The translations under genes were made by a program, and so were the position numbers. 64,000 bases of DNA. It comes from Bubalus kerabau. Lineage: Eukaryota > Chordata > Mammalia > Artiodactyla > Bovidae. The notes beneath the pieces were generated by a model. It was not told the origin of the DNA. It worked only from the letters and a program-made list of their open reading frames with translations, and searched no databases. The DNA lies in NCBI RefSeq assembly GCF_029407905.1, contig NW_026577903.1, positions 2,046,001 through 2,110,000 on the forward strand, read 5' to 3'. Below, in pieces: positions 50,801-60,768 of the stretch (position 1 is its first letter; each line of letters opens with the position of its first letter).

Positions 50801-51357
50801 GGCAGGTGGGCTGCCTTTTTGTTCCCGATGGAGGCGTGCTTTTCTCTCCTCCTACGAACCCCGGTTCCCAGACACTGGGAAAAGTGGATCTTGAAGATAT
50901 TTTCTCAGGGGTTGTTTCCACGTAGCTGGGGCCGAGCCTGGACACCCAAAGGCACAGGGGAAGGCAAGACCACATGGACAAGCCTTTGCTCTTTAGTATA
51001 GCTCTAATGAACCTCACCCTGTCAGGATCTTTCTTGATTCCTACGGAGACACACCTGTGTGTGAAGCTGCGGCTACAGAGAGCCTGATTCCCTCCGTTTA
51101 CCGCTGAGTCTGCATTGCCAAGCAACAGCTTGGGAACGCAGCCTGGGGCACTTCCCTTCCCTCGGACAGAGCTCTCCTTGCGGTAGGCCTTGGTAGTTTG
51201 CATACAATGGGGCCCTAAGCCCTCTGCAAGTTGGCCTGGCTCCTAGGTCCAAAGGGCAGGCCAGAGCGGAGCTGAGGCTGTCAGGCTCCAGACACATCTC
51301 CCATACTCCTACATCCTGCTCCTACCCGGGCGTGAACGCTAGAAGCTGGGAAGGTAC
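44871..51357 (+). repeat. ~1,230-bp composite satellite, right part
   Basis: Boundary motifs (AGGAACATTCTTGGCTCC and variants) near 44,881, 45,579, 46,109, 46,813, 47,341, 48,037, 48,568, 49,099, 49,794, 50,325 and ~51,020 give spacings 698, 530, 704, 528, 696, 531, 531, 695, 531, 695. Long and short monomers alternate except at 48,037-49,099, where two short ones are adjacent. The long form carries the ~165-bp segment with GGAATGTCTTTGCAAGG (near 45,219, 46,448, 47,678, 49,437, 50,662). The final copy (51,020-51,357) is diverged and stops where CpG-rich DNA begins. Family unknown; no coding sequence is supported. Confidence 0.87.
48568..51019 (+). repeat. Recent ~1,226-bp tandem duplication in the composite satellite
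   Basis: The dimers 48,568-49,793 and 49,794-51,019 share variants seen in no other copy: CTGTAGCAGAC, TTCATTTTGAC, CAGTTTCCCCGGAGGTGTGG, GTGAACCTAATCTCTCAGG and GAGACAACTCTGTG. This marks the youngest expansion step of this array. It sits beside the short-short register slip, so both may come from the same exchange event. Confidence 0.75.
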
Positions 51358-51785
51358 CTGGACCGTGCAGGGGCGGGGCGAACGCGGGCGGCGTGGGGAG
51401 GGGGTCGGCTTCTGGCGGGGGTGGGGGCGGGCTTCCCAGTTGTGCTCTCAGAGGTGGACACTGAGGCTGAAAACTCGCCGGGAGCGCACCCGGGACTGGG
51501 TAAACCCGGGCTGCCGGGGTCGAGATTCAGATGGCTTTGGGTGGGGGTCGGTCCCAGTTGTGCTCCCAGGGTCGCCACTGCGGCTGGGAACGCGCAGGGA
51601 GCGCGGCAGGGGCGGGGCTAACCCTGGCGGAGCGGGGCGGGGTCGGCTCACGGGGGGGATGGGGAGGGGTTCCCAGTTGCGCTCTCGGGGGTTGCAACTG
51701 CGGCTGGGAACGCCCATTTCGTCCGCTCCTGGGTCCCCAAGGATCGCCATCCCGTGGGTGCAGCGGAGGGCTGCGGACCACAGGT
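51358..51785 (+). promoter_or_regulatory. CpG-rich promoter-like segment, copy 1
   Basis: Very CpG-dense, with several GC boxes of the GGGGCGGGG type and three ~122-bp subrepeats marked by TTGTGCTCTC..GCCACTGCGGCTGGGAACGC near 51,434, 51,557 and 51,678. It ends in CCACAG|GTAAGGG, a strong splice-donor consensus with GT at 51,784. No TATA box is seen, as is usual for CpG-island promoters. Activity is inferred only from composition. Retention of CpGs in pericentromeric DNA would suggest either recent origin or germline hypomethylation. Confidence 0.55.
51784..51785 (+). promoter_or_regulatory. Candidate splice donor, copy 1
   Basis: CAG|GTAAGG, matching the consensus closely. The same site is GTAAGG in copy 3 (near 60,767) but GTCAGG in copy 2 (near 56,290). 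I could not find a convincing matching acceptor, so a spliced transcript is not established. Confidence 0.35.
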
Positions 51786-52238
51786 AAGGGAACTGGGACT
51801 GCGTGGAGCAGGGAACCAAGTATTCTGCCGTCTGTTGGCACATTCTCGGAGCTCCCCAACCTGGCGGTCGCAGAAAGGCCTTGCCTTTGGGGTCAAGGCC
51901 TTTACCGCTCCACCCCTCTGCTGAAAAATCTCAGAGTCTGCGCGGTTTTTCCAAGCAGCCTAGTGTCCGCTGGAAGTCCAAGGGACAGAACACTGAACTC
52001 TGGCCGTCTGGCCCAGCCCTCTTCTGGCACTTTGTAAGCCAGCGGGCCCTTGAGCACCTGCTGGGATGGGAAAGGGAAGGGTCCATGGATTGCACCCTAG
52101 AAACTTAGTAGGGTGCATGGATTTCAAACCCTGGTGGCCGCCCAGGCAGCAAAGAAGGGGGGAGGGCACCTTGCTGCCCTTTCATGGCAGAATCTGTGGT
52201 TGTCCAGCTGCGTGGGCCTTTTCATGAGGACCCTGTGC

Positions 52239-52244
52239 AATAAA
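52239..52244 (+). terminator. Polyadenylation signal AATAAA, copy 1
   Basis: GTGCAATAAAAGTTTGGTGTTTTGG: a canonical hexamer followed within 10 bases by a GT-rich downstream element. It lies ~460 bp after the CpG-rich segment, so a short unspliced or once-spliced polyadenylated transcript is conceivable. The same arrangement occurs in copy 2. Confidence 0.55.
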
Positions 52245-52309
52245 AGTTTGGTGTTTTGGAACTGAATAATTAGAACGTGTAAAACCTTTAAATTATGTGG
52301 TGGTGTAAT

Positions 52310-52332
52310 TAAAAAACAAAACAAAACAAAAC
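52310..52332 (+). repeat. A-rich (CAAAA)n tract, copy 1
   Basis: AAAAAACAAAACAAAACAAAACC, 65 bp after the polyadenylation signal; the counterpart in copy 2 is at 56,815-56,838. It may be the remnant tail of a retroposed sequence, but no element body is recognisable upstream. Confidence 0.6.
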
Positions 52333-53522
52333 CAAGCTCCAAGTGTTTTGCAAATGGAGGTTTAAATATTGAAGGACTGTATTCCTTGCACTGTGGCATT
52401 CTATCAAGAAGTGTGCAGGATTTTTTTTTTTTTAAGAAAAGTGTTCAAAGTGAGGGAAACAGGAAACCCAGAGGTGCCCCTGTATTTTGGGGAAGGCCTT
52501 AGGAGGTCACTTGGAAATGCTGCTGGCTGTGGGGGAGGGGGTCAGATGGGCTGTGCAGGCTTGTCCTTTGCATGGATGTTCTTGTGTGTGGAAACCCAGC
52601 TCGGAGCCATCTCCTGATGTGTAAGAATTTCGCAGACAAACCTTGAGCTAAGCAATGCATTTTTTCCTAAGAAAATGTTTGTCTTAAGCGATGTAAATAT
52701 CCTATGTATTTCCGCTAGACTCTGGCTTCAGGTCGGTTCCCCCAAAAGGCTCAGAAGCGATTTGAACAAAACAGCATGTTTTCCTCCTAGCTTGTTCTCC
52801 TTATCTATGTTAAGGAAATGATATATTTGCCTGCAATACTGCCTTTCTTCAAGATTCATGTCAATCAAGTTTTGGCCCGGGATGACTCACCTGCTGCCAA
52901 TATTATCTCAATGCATGTCGTGGGGGAGGGGCCTGGTGCCATTCCCTGAAACAGTTCATTTCTTTCCTTAGCTGACTGCTAGTGCCTGTAGAATATCTGG
53001 CTAAAGACCAGCAGGGGGTACTCTTACTACCCCCCCCCACCCCGCCTTGAGTCTAAGTCAGCAGCTTTCTCTATCTCTTTCATACTTTAATAACAGTTGA
53101 TGGCACAAAAGCTCTGAGCGATCAAATCATATCAAATCTTCATTTCAGATTGAAGATGCATTCCATGGTATTGCCATCTTAAGTCTTTCCATCGTTATGG
53201 AATATCTGTCCATGTATTCAGGATAGTTTTAAGCCAGGGTGTATAATTTCCAGTGTGCCAGTCTTGTCATCCTCGTTACATCCATGGCAAAGTGTTTTAT
53301 TCATGTTGATATTATTGAAAGGGAATTTTTTAAAATTCCTTTTCAGATTATTATCTGCTAATGTATACAGATAAAACTGTGTAATCATTCATTTTTATCA
53401 GTTTGGACAGCTTGATAGTTGTCTTTAATTTCTTTACTTTCTGACACTTTAAGATTATCCTGGGACACATATGTAATGCCTCACCCCTAAATTCAGACAT
53501 GTGTTCAAAGAACTTCTGTCCT

Positions 53523-53523
53523 T

Positions 53524-53554
<31 letters not shown>

Positions 53555-53556
53555 TT
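53523..53556 (+). repeat. (TTTA)n microsatellite, copy 1 only
   Basis: About eight TTTA units. Copy 2 has only TTTATTTGTTTACTTATT at the same place (near 58,014), so the expansion took place after the 4.45-kb duplication. It should be length-polymorphic. Confidence 0.85.
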
Positions 53557-53828
53557 CTTTAACATTGAAATCGTTTTGACTATGCTGGGTGTTTGTTGCT
53601 AGATGGAAGTAGCTAGGACCTCTGGACTGCAGTCTCTCATCTCTTGCTGACCTCTTGTTGACCTCTGCAGAATCCTGGTAGGTGGGAGCTTGTTAGTTCC
53701 TTGTTCCTTATCAGAACCTCCTGTGGTAAGTGTTTTTCTCTTCTCTGTTGCCTGGTAAGGGTGGGTGGTCATGGGCATCCCAAAGTTGGCTAGAAGTCAA
53801 TTATTTAGGCAGGCTTGTGCACAGATAT

Positions 53829-54101
53829 GGGAGAAGGCAATGGCACCCCACTCCTGGAAAATCCCAAGGATGGAGGAGCCTGGTAGGCTGCAGTCCATGG
53901 GGTGGCTAAGAGTCGGACACCACTGAGCGACTTCATTTTCACTTTTCACTTTCATGCATAGGAGGAGGAAATGGCAACCCACTCCAGTGTTCTTGCCTAG
54001 AGAACCCCAGAGACTGCGGGGCCTGGTGGGCTGCCATCTATGGCGTGGCACAGGGTCAGCCTCAACTGAACCACTTAGCAGCTGCAGCAGCAGCAGCAGC
54101 A
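53829..54101 (+). mobile_element. Bov-A2 SINE, copy 1
   Basis: Two Bov-A monomers: the first starts GAGAAGGCAATGGCACCCC, the second starts GGAGGAGGAAATGGCAACCC; both contain the GAGTCGGACAC-type core, and the 3' end is a (GCA)n tail. The flanking target duplication is GTGCACAGATAT (53,817-53,828) and GTGCATAGATAT (54,102-54,113), 12 bp with one mismatch. It lacks the AGTACTCTTGC stretch present in copy 2. Bov-A2 is restricted to ruminants. Confidence 0.93.
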
Positions 54102-54820
54102 GTGCATAGATATCAAAGGGGATGAGAACAGTCAGGTAGGATCACATATGTCATCGTGAAACAATACTTCTCCTCTTAGCCAAAGCTAACGAAAGATTTC
54201 TGTTCTAGGTCAACCTAGAAGAGATCACTTAAGAGGTAAAGAAACTTAAACTCCATTAGCAAAGGCAGTTCAACATCTCAAGAAAACTTGTGCTAGGCAC
54301 AAAACTCTTTTCTGGGGGCCTACTTTCCCTACAACCTCCTTATCCCATTCTGTACCCATTCCTTTGCTTCTCCCGTCCTGAAAATGCCACCTCTAAGACA
54401 GAACTACTTCGTTTTCCTTCTTAAAGTGTGATTGCATTCCATACATTCTTGTAATAACAAGTCATACATTTCCCTTCAGCAACCAAGAACTGACTCTTAT
54501 ATTGGCATTTGATAGATTGGTGAGCATACCTATCAGTGATAATAGCACCCACCCCGCTTCCTGCAAGAACAGAACAAAACAAAACAAAACAAAAAAATTG
54601 CTTTCTTACATTTAATATGTTCGGATGGTGCCAGTCACTATTCATGCAGAGTCAAAAATCTCTTTTGTTTCTGTGTAAAAGGGAGGTCCTTTCAAGTCGT
54701 GAATGTTTAAGAAGTTTCATTTATTTGGAAGTGACCTAGCTATTCAATACACTGTCGTCACTTAGTTTAGCACCAGGATAGAAACTCAGGTAACCAAAAC
54801 ACCTGGAGGAACGATTGTAA

Positions 54821-55000
54821 GTTCAGTTCAGTTCAGTTGCTCAGTCGAGTCTGACTCTTTGTGACCCCGTGGCCTGCAGGACGCCAGGCTTCCGTGTCCA
54901 TCACCAACTCCAGGGGCTTGCTCAAACTCATGTCCATCGAGTCAGTGATGCCATCCAACCATCTTATCCTCTGTCATCCCCTTCTCCTCTGCCTTCAATC
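54821..55000 (-). mobile_element. BovB/ART2-type retroposon 3' fragment, copy 1
   Basis: The plus strand shows GTTCAGTTCAGTTCAGTTGC, the complement of the (TGAAC)n tail of BovB-related elements, followed by the complement of the GTCGGACACGACTGAGC-type core and the block CATGTCCATCGAGTCAGTGA. Only ~180 bp are present, so it is 5'-truncated. The same fragment at the same place in copy 2 shows that it predates the duplication. Confidence 0.85.
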
Positions 55001-55764
55001 AAGACTATGAGAGGCAGATATTTTAGAGTATAATTATTGTTAAGAGTTTATCTAAAAGCTCATATCACATTTACATATTTTACATTGGTTGTTGCTGTTT
55101 CCAGGTACTTTCTTGCTGACAAGCTTGTGACACATATAACAATAGAGCAATTTTTACCTCAGAAGAAACCTAGGCACTATGAACATGTTGTGCTTAATGT
55201 TGTTGACTCTTAGACATGTCTATAGTGGAGGAGCAAAACCAAAAATACTAGATATTTAATATTGACTAGTTCCCAGTTCACGGGACTCTGACATTCATTT
55301 AGGTCAATGTTTTCTTGTATTTCCAGCAGTTTGATTTGGAAGGGCTGCCTTGTCTTGAGACCATTGAAATCAGAACTCAGAACTTGAGCAATATTATCAA
55401 AAAACACAAGGCTCACACTGACATATACCTTAATCCAGACAGACAGACAAGACATCTTCCAGTTTTCCGCCTGAGATTTAAAATATTTCTTTGAGCCGTT
55501 TTCCTGGGAAGTGGGGGGGGGGGAGTGGGGGTGGCAGCGAGGCAGGCTTGGGTAACAAGCTAATTGTTGGTCATTGCATATGCAAAGAACCAGCTTTCCG
55601 GGTTCCAAGGAAAAAAGCTTCCTTGGTACCCAATTTTGTTTGGATCTATAGACTCTCATGGCCCTCCTAGGTCAGGACATCTTTCCTTTCTGTAGTCCTC
55701 GTTTGAACCCTAAATCATAGACAGCTTGGATTGTCTCTGTGGGGTGGATGTATTGTCCTCGTGT

Positions 55765-56289
55765 TTGACCTGGCGGCAGTAGCGAGGTCCGAGAGCCTCT
55801 CCTGGAACCGGGCGTGGGGACAGGGCTCACCGGGAGCCCCTGGTGGAAGTGGGCAATGCGCCGGGAGCGCGCCAGGGGCGGGGCGATCCCAGGCGGCGCG
55901 GGTCGGGGTTCCGGTCGGGAGGGGGTGGGGGGTGGTAACAGTTGTGCTCTCGGGGGTCCCCACTGCAGCTGGAAACGTGCTGGGAGTGCGGCAGGGGCGG
56001 GGTGAATCCTGGTGGCGCGGGGCGGGGTTCGGCTCCTGGCGGAGGTGGGGGAGGGCTTCCCAGTTGTGCTCTCGGTGGTGACCACTGAGGCTGGAAACGC
56101 GCCGGGAGCGCACCCGGGGCGGGGTAAACCTGGGCTGCGCGGGTCGAGATTTAGATGGCTGTGGGTGGGGGTTCGGTCCCAGTTGTGCTCTCGGGGGTCG
56201 CCACTGCGGCTAGGAACGCCCATTTCCTATGCTAATGTGTCCCCAAGGATCCACATCTAGTGGGTGCAGCGGAGGGCTGCGGGCCACAG
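55765..56289 (+). promoter_or_regulatory. CpG-rich promoter-like segment, copy 2
   Basis: Same architecture as copy 1 but including the 5' part (GACCTGGCGGCAGTAGCGAGG). Subrepeat motifs TGTGCTCTCGG..CCACTG..GCTGG lie near 55,942, 56,066 and 56,188 (spacing ~124 and ~122 bp), with GC boxes near 55,872 and 55,994. The donor-like site at its end reads CAGGTCAGGG, weaker than in copies 1 and 3. Confidence 0.55.
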
Positions 56290-56743
56290 GTCAGGGAACT
56301 GGGACTGCTTGGAGCAGGGAACCACGTATTCCGCCCTCTGTTGGCACATTCTCGGAGCTCCCCAACCTGGCGGTTGCAGAAAGGCCTCGCCCTTGGTGTC
56401 AAGGCCTTTACCGCTCCACCCCTTTGCTGAAAAATCTCAGTCTGCACGGTTTTCCCAAGCAGCCTAGTGTGCCCTGGAAGTCCAAGGGACAGAACCCTGA
56501 ACTCTGGCCGGCTGGCCCAGCCCTGCTTCTGGCACTTTGCAGGCCAGCGGGCCCTGGAGCACCTGCTAGGATGAGAAAGGGAAGGGTCCGCGAATTGCAC
56601 CCTAGAAAGCTAGTAGGGTGCATGGATTTCAAACCCTGGTGGCCGCCCAGGCAGCAAAGAAGTGGGGAGGGCACCTTGCTGCCCTTTTATGGCAGAATCT
56701 GTGGCTGTCCTGATGCGTGGGCCTTTTCATGGGGACCTTGTGC

Positions 56744-56749
56744 AATAAA
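56744..56749 (+). terminator. Polyadenylation signal AATAAA, copy 2
   Basis: GTGCAATAAAAGTTTGGTGTTTTGG, hexamer plus GT-rich downstream element, as in copy 1. Confidence 0.55.
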
Positions 56750-56814
56750 AGTTTGGTGTTTTGGTACTGAATAATTAGAAATTGTAAAAAGTTTAAATTA
56801 TGTGGTGGTGTAAT

Positions 56815-56838
56815 TAAAAAACAAAACAAAACAAAACC
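56815..56838 (+). repeat. A-rich (CAAAA)n tract, copy 2
   Basis: Counterpart of 52,310-52,332, with the same position relative to the polyadenylation signal. Confidence 0.6.
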
Positions 56839-58305
56839 AAGCCCCAAGTGTTTGGCACAGGGAGGTTTAAGTATTGAAGGCCTGTTTTCCTTGCACTGTG
56901 GCATTCTATCAAGAAGTGTGCAGGATTTTTTTTTTTTTTTTAAGAAAAGTTTTCGAAGTGAGGGAAACAGGAAACCCAGAGGTGCCCCTGTATTTTGGGG
57001 AAGGCCTTAGGAGGTCACTTGGAAATGCTGCGGGCTGTGGGGGAGGGGGGCAGATGGGCTGTGCAGGCTTGTCCTTTGCATTCATGTTCTTGTGTGTAGA
57101 AACCCAGCTCGGAGCCATCTCCTGATGTGTAAGAATTTCGCAGACAAACCTTGAGCTAAGCAATGCATTTGTTCCTGAGGAAATGTTTGTCTTAAGCGAT
57201 GTAAATATCCTATGTATATCCGCTGGACTCTGGCTTCAGGTCGGTTCCCCCAGTAGGCTCAGAAGCGACTTGAACAAAACAGTATATTTTCCTCGTACCT
57301 TGTTCTCCTAATCTATGTTAAGGAACTGATATATTTGCCTGGAATACTGCCTTTCTTCAAGATTCATGTCAATCAGTTTTTGGCCCAGGATGACTCACCT
57401 GCTGCCAATGTGACCTCAAGGCATGTCGTGGGGGAGGGGCCTGGTGCCATTCCCTGAGACAGTGCCTTTCTTTCCTTAGCTGACTGCTAGTGCCTGTAGA
57501 ATATCTGGCTAGAGACCAGCAGGGCGTACACCCCGCCTCAAGTCTAAGTCAGCAGCTTTCTCTATCTCATTTATACTTTAATAACAATTGATGACACAAA
57601 AGCTCTGAGCGATCAAATCATATCAAATCTTCATTTCAGATTGAAGATGCATTCCATGGTATTGCCATCTTAAGTCTTTCCATTGATATGGAATATCTGT
57701 CCATGTATTCAGGATAGTTTTCAGCCAGGGTGTATAATTTCCAGTGTGCCAGTCTTGTCATCCTCGTTACATCCATGGCAAAGTGTTGTATTCATGTTGA
57801 CATTATTGAAAGGGAATTTTTTTAAATTCCTTTTCAGATTATTATCTGCTAATATATACAGAAAAAACTGTGTAATCTTTCGTTTTTATCAGTTCGGACA
57901 GCTTGATAGTTGTCTTTAAATTCTTTCCTTTCTCATACTTTAAGATTTTCCGGGCACCGTACATGTACTGCCTCACCCCTAATCTCAGTCATGTGTTCAA
58001 AGGACTTCTGTCCTTTATTTGTTTACTTATTTTTTGCAACATTGAATTCGTTTTGACTATGCTGGGTCTCTGCTGCAAGATGGAAGTTGCTAGGACCTCT
58101 GGACTGCAGTCTTCCATCTCTTACTGACCTCTTGTTGACCTCTGCAGAATCCTGGTTGGTGGGAGCTTGTTAGTTCCTTGTTCCTTACCAGGACCTCCTG
58201 TGGTAAGTGTTTTTCTCTTCTCTGTTGCCTGGTAAGGGTGGATGGTCATTTGCATCCCAAAGCTAGCTAGAAGTCAATTATTTAGGCAGGCTTGTGCATA
58301 GATAT

Positions 58306-58600
58306 AGGAGAAGGCAATGGCACCCCACTCCAGTACTCTTGCGTGGAAAATCCCATGGATGGAGGAGCCTGGTAGGCTGCAGTCCATGGGGTGGTTAAGA
58401 GTCGGACACCACTGAGCGACTTCACGTTCACTTTTCACTTTCATGCATGGGAGGAGGAAATGGCAACCCACTCCAGTGTTCTTGCCTAGAGAACCCCAGG
58501 GACTGCGGGGCCTGGTGGGCTGCCGTCTATGGGGTCGCACAGAGTCGGACACGACTGAAACGACTTAGCAGCAGCGGCGGCGGCAGCAGCAGCAGAAGCA
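58306..58600 (+). mobile_element. Bov-A2 SINE, copy 2
   Basis: Same insertion as in copy 1: target duplication GTGCATAGATAT (58,294-58,305) and GTGCATCGATAT (58,601-58,612). More complete than copy 1, with the AGTACTCTTGC stretch kept and a GTCGCACAGAGTCGGACACG core in the second monomer. The tail is (GCA)n interrupted by GCGGCGGCG. Confidence 0.94.
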
Positions 58601-59280
58601 GTGCATCGATATCAAAAGGGCTGCAAACAGTCAGGAAGGATCACATATGTCACCGTGAAACACTACTTCTCCACTTAGCCAAAGCTAACCAAAGATTTCT
58701 GTTCTAGGTCAACCTAGAAGAGATCACTTAAGAGGTAAAGAAACTTAAACTCCATTAGCAAAGGCAGTTCGACATCTCAAGAAAACTTGTGCTAGGCACA
58801 GAACTCTTTTCTGGGGGTCCACTTTCCCTACAACCTCCTTATCCCATTCTGTACCCATTCCTTTGCTTCTCCCATCCTGAAACTGCCACCTGTAAGACAG
58901 AACTACTTCGTTTTCCTTCCTCAAGTGCCATTGCATTCCACATACTTTCTTGATATAACAAGTCATACATTTCCCTTCAGCAACCAAGAACTGACTTTTA
59001 TATTGGCATTGGCTATAGCCCGCCCCCCTCCCCCCACCCCCAAGAACAGAACAAAACAAAACAAAACAATTGCTTTCTTACATTTAACATGTCAGGATGG
59101 TGCCAGACACTATTCATGGAGAGTCAAAAATCTCTTTTGTTTCTGTGTAAAAGGGAGGTACTTTCAAGTCGTGAATGTTTCAGAACTTTCATTTATTTGC
59201 AAATGACCTAGCTATTCAATACACTGTCGTCACAAGGATAGAATCTCGGGTAACCAAAACACCTGGAGAAACGTTTGTTA

Positions 59281-59459
59281 GTTCAGTTCAGTTCAGTTGC
59301 TCAGTCGTGTCTGACTCTTTGGGACCCCGTGGCCTGAAGGACGCCAGGCTTCCGTGTCCGTCACCAGCTCCAGGGGCTTGCTCAAACTCATGTCCATCGA
59401 GTCAGTGATGCCATCCAACCATCGTACCCTTGTCATCCCCTTCTCCTCTGCCTTCAATC
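59281..59459 (-). mobile_element. BovB/ART2-type retroposon 3' fragment, copy 2
   Basis: Same fragment as 54,821-55,000, with the TCAGTCGTGTCTGACTC core and the CATGTCCATCGAGTCAGTGA block, ending at the same CTTCAATC border. Minus strand by its TGAAC tail. Confidence 0.85.
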
Positions 59460-60214
59460 AAGACTATGAGAGGCAGATATTTTAGAGTATAATTATTGTA
59501 TAGAGTTTGTCTAAAAGCTCATATCACATTTACATTTTTTACTTTTGTTGTTGTCGTTTCCAGGTAGTTTCTTGCTGACAAGCTTGTGACAGATATAACA
59601 ATAGAGCAATTTTTACCTCAAAAGAAACCTAGGCACTATGAACATGTTGTGCTTAATGTTGTTGACTCTTAGACATGTCTATAGTGGAGGAGCAAAACCA
59701 AAAATACTAGATTTTTAATATTGACTAGTTCCCAGTTCACGGGACTCTGACATTCATTTAGGTCAATGTTTTCTTGTATTTCCAGCAGTTTGATTTGGAA
59801 GGGCTGCCTTGTCTTGAGACCATTGAAATCAGAACACAGAACTTGAGCAATATTATCAAAAAACACAAAGCTCACACTGACACATACCTTAATCCAAACA
59901 GACAGACAAGACATCTTCCAGGTTTCCGCCTGAGATTTAAAATATTTCTTTGAGCCAGTCTTCTGGGGAGTGGGGGGATGGAGGTGGCAGTAAGGCAGGC
60001 TTGGGTAACAAGCTAATTGTTGGTCATTGCATATGCAAAGAACCAGCTTTCCGGGTTCCAAGGAAAAAAGTTTCCTTGGTAACCAACTTTGTCTGGTTCT
60101 ATAGAATATCATGGCCCTCCTAGGTCAGGTCATCTTGCCTTTCTGTAGTCCTCGTTTTATCCCTAAATCATAGACAGCTTGGATTGTCTCTGTGGGGTGT
60201 ATGTATTGTCCTCA

Positions 60215-60768
60215 TGTTTGACCTGGCGGCAGCAGCGAGGTCCGAGAGCCTCTCCTGGAACCGGGCGTGGGGACGGGGCTCACCGAGAGCCGCTGGTGAA
60301 GGTGGGCAGCACCCCTGGAGCGTGGCAGGGGCGGGGCGCCCCGGGCGGCTCAGGGCGGGTGTCGGCTCCTGGCGGGGGTAGGGGAGGGCTTCCCAGTTGT
60401 GCTCTCGGAGATGGCCACTGCGGCTGGAAACGCGCCGGGAGCGCAGCCATGGTGGGGTAAACCTGGGCTGCACAGGTCGAGATTCCGCTCGCTGTGGGTT
60501 GGGGGTCGGTCCCTGTTGTGCTCCCGGGGGTCGCCAATATGGCTGGGAACCCGCCTGGAGCCCGGCAGGACCGGGACGAAACCTGGCGGCGCGGGGCGGG
60601 GTGGGGGTCCGTTCGCAGCGGGGGTCGGCTCCTGGCGGGGGTGGGGGAGGGCTTTCCAGATGTGCTGTTGGGGGTCGCCATTGCGGCTGGGAATGCCCAT
60701 TTCGTGAACTCCTGGATCCCCAAGGATCGGCATCCATTGGCCACAGCGGAGGGGTGCGGAACACAGGT
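60215..60768 (+). promoter_or_regulatory. CpG-rich promoter-like segment, copy 3
   Basis: Subrepeat motifs near 60,397, 60,517 and 60,661 (spacing ~120 and ~144 bp; the last interval holds an extra GGGGTGGGGGTCCGTTCGCAG-like insertion). Several GC boxes are present (GGGGCGGGGCG near 60,328). It ends in ACACAG|GTAAGGG, with the strong donor kept. Confidence 0.55.

Larger units (their letters stand above)
51358..55727 (+). repeat. 4.45-kb tandem unit, copy 1 (5'-truncated)
   Basis: First of three copies of a unit that is otherwise absent from the window. Homology to copy 3 begins near 51,359 (TGGA-CGTG-CAGGGGCGGGGCG), inside the CpG-rich segment, so ~160-170 bp of the unit's start are missing compared with copies 2 and 3. 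Order: CpG-rich subrepeats, splice-donor-like site, block ending in AATAAA at 52,239, poly(A)/(CAAAA)n tract, AT-rich sequence, Bov-A2 SINE, BovB/ART2 fragment, AT-rich end. Copies 1 and 2 align throughout with scattered substitutions and small indels. The 1.709 bovine satellite (3.8-kb unit with dispersed repeats in it) is a possible relative by organisation only; I cannot align it. Not recognised as a known gene. Confidence 0.8.
55728..60180 (+). repeat. 4.45-kb tandem unit, copy 2 (complete)
   Basis: The motif GGATTGTCTCTGTGGGGT occurs at 55,728 and again at 60,181, a unit of 4,453 bp. This copy has all parts: CpG-rich segment, polyadenylation signal, A-rich tract, AT-rich stretch, Bov-A2, BovB/ART2 fragment and AT-rich end. 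It differs from copy 1 by a 2-bp loss in AATCTCAG--TCTGC (near 56,437), an altered donor (GTCAGG) and a much shorter TTTA tract. The stretch between the A-rich tract and the SINE (56,840-58,305) has no recognisable gene or element. Confidence 0.85.

Noticed and set aside
41080..51357. The 1,230-bp repeat as bovine satellite II (1.723)
   Set aside because: The ~700-bp long monomer matches the length of that satellite, but the base composition here is only moderately GC-rich, too low for a 1.723 density. Not excluded without an alignment.
54821..55000. Full-length BovB LINE
   Set aside because: Only ~180 bp of the shared 3' region is present; no reverse transcriptase or endonuclease sequence is nearby.
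55210..60112. A ~150-residue minus-strand frame open in both copies of the 4.45-kb unit (55,210-55,659 and 59,669-60,112)
   Set aside because: A 6-bp indel keeps the frame, which looked promising. However, of the differences I checked in the well-aligned part, six change the residue and one is silent, so there is no sign of purifying selection. No known family is recognised.
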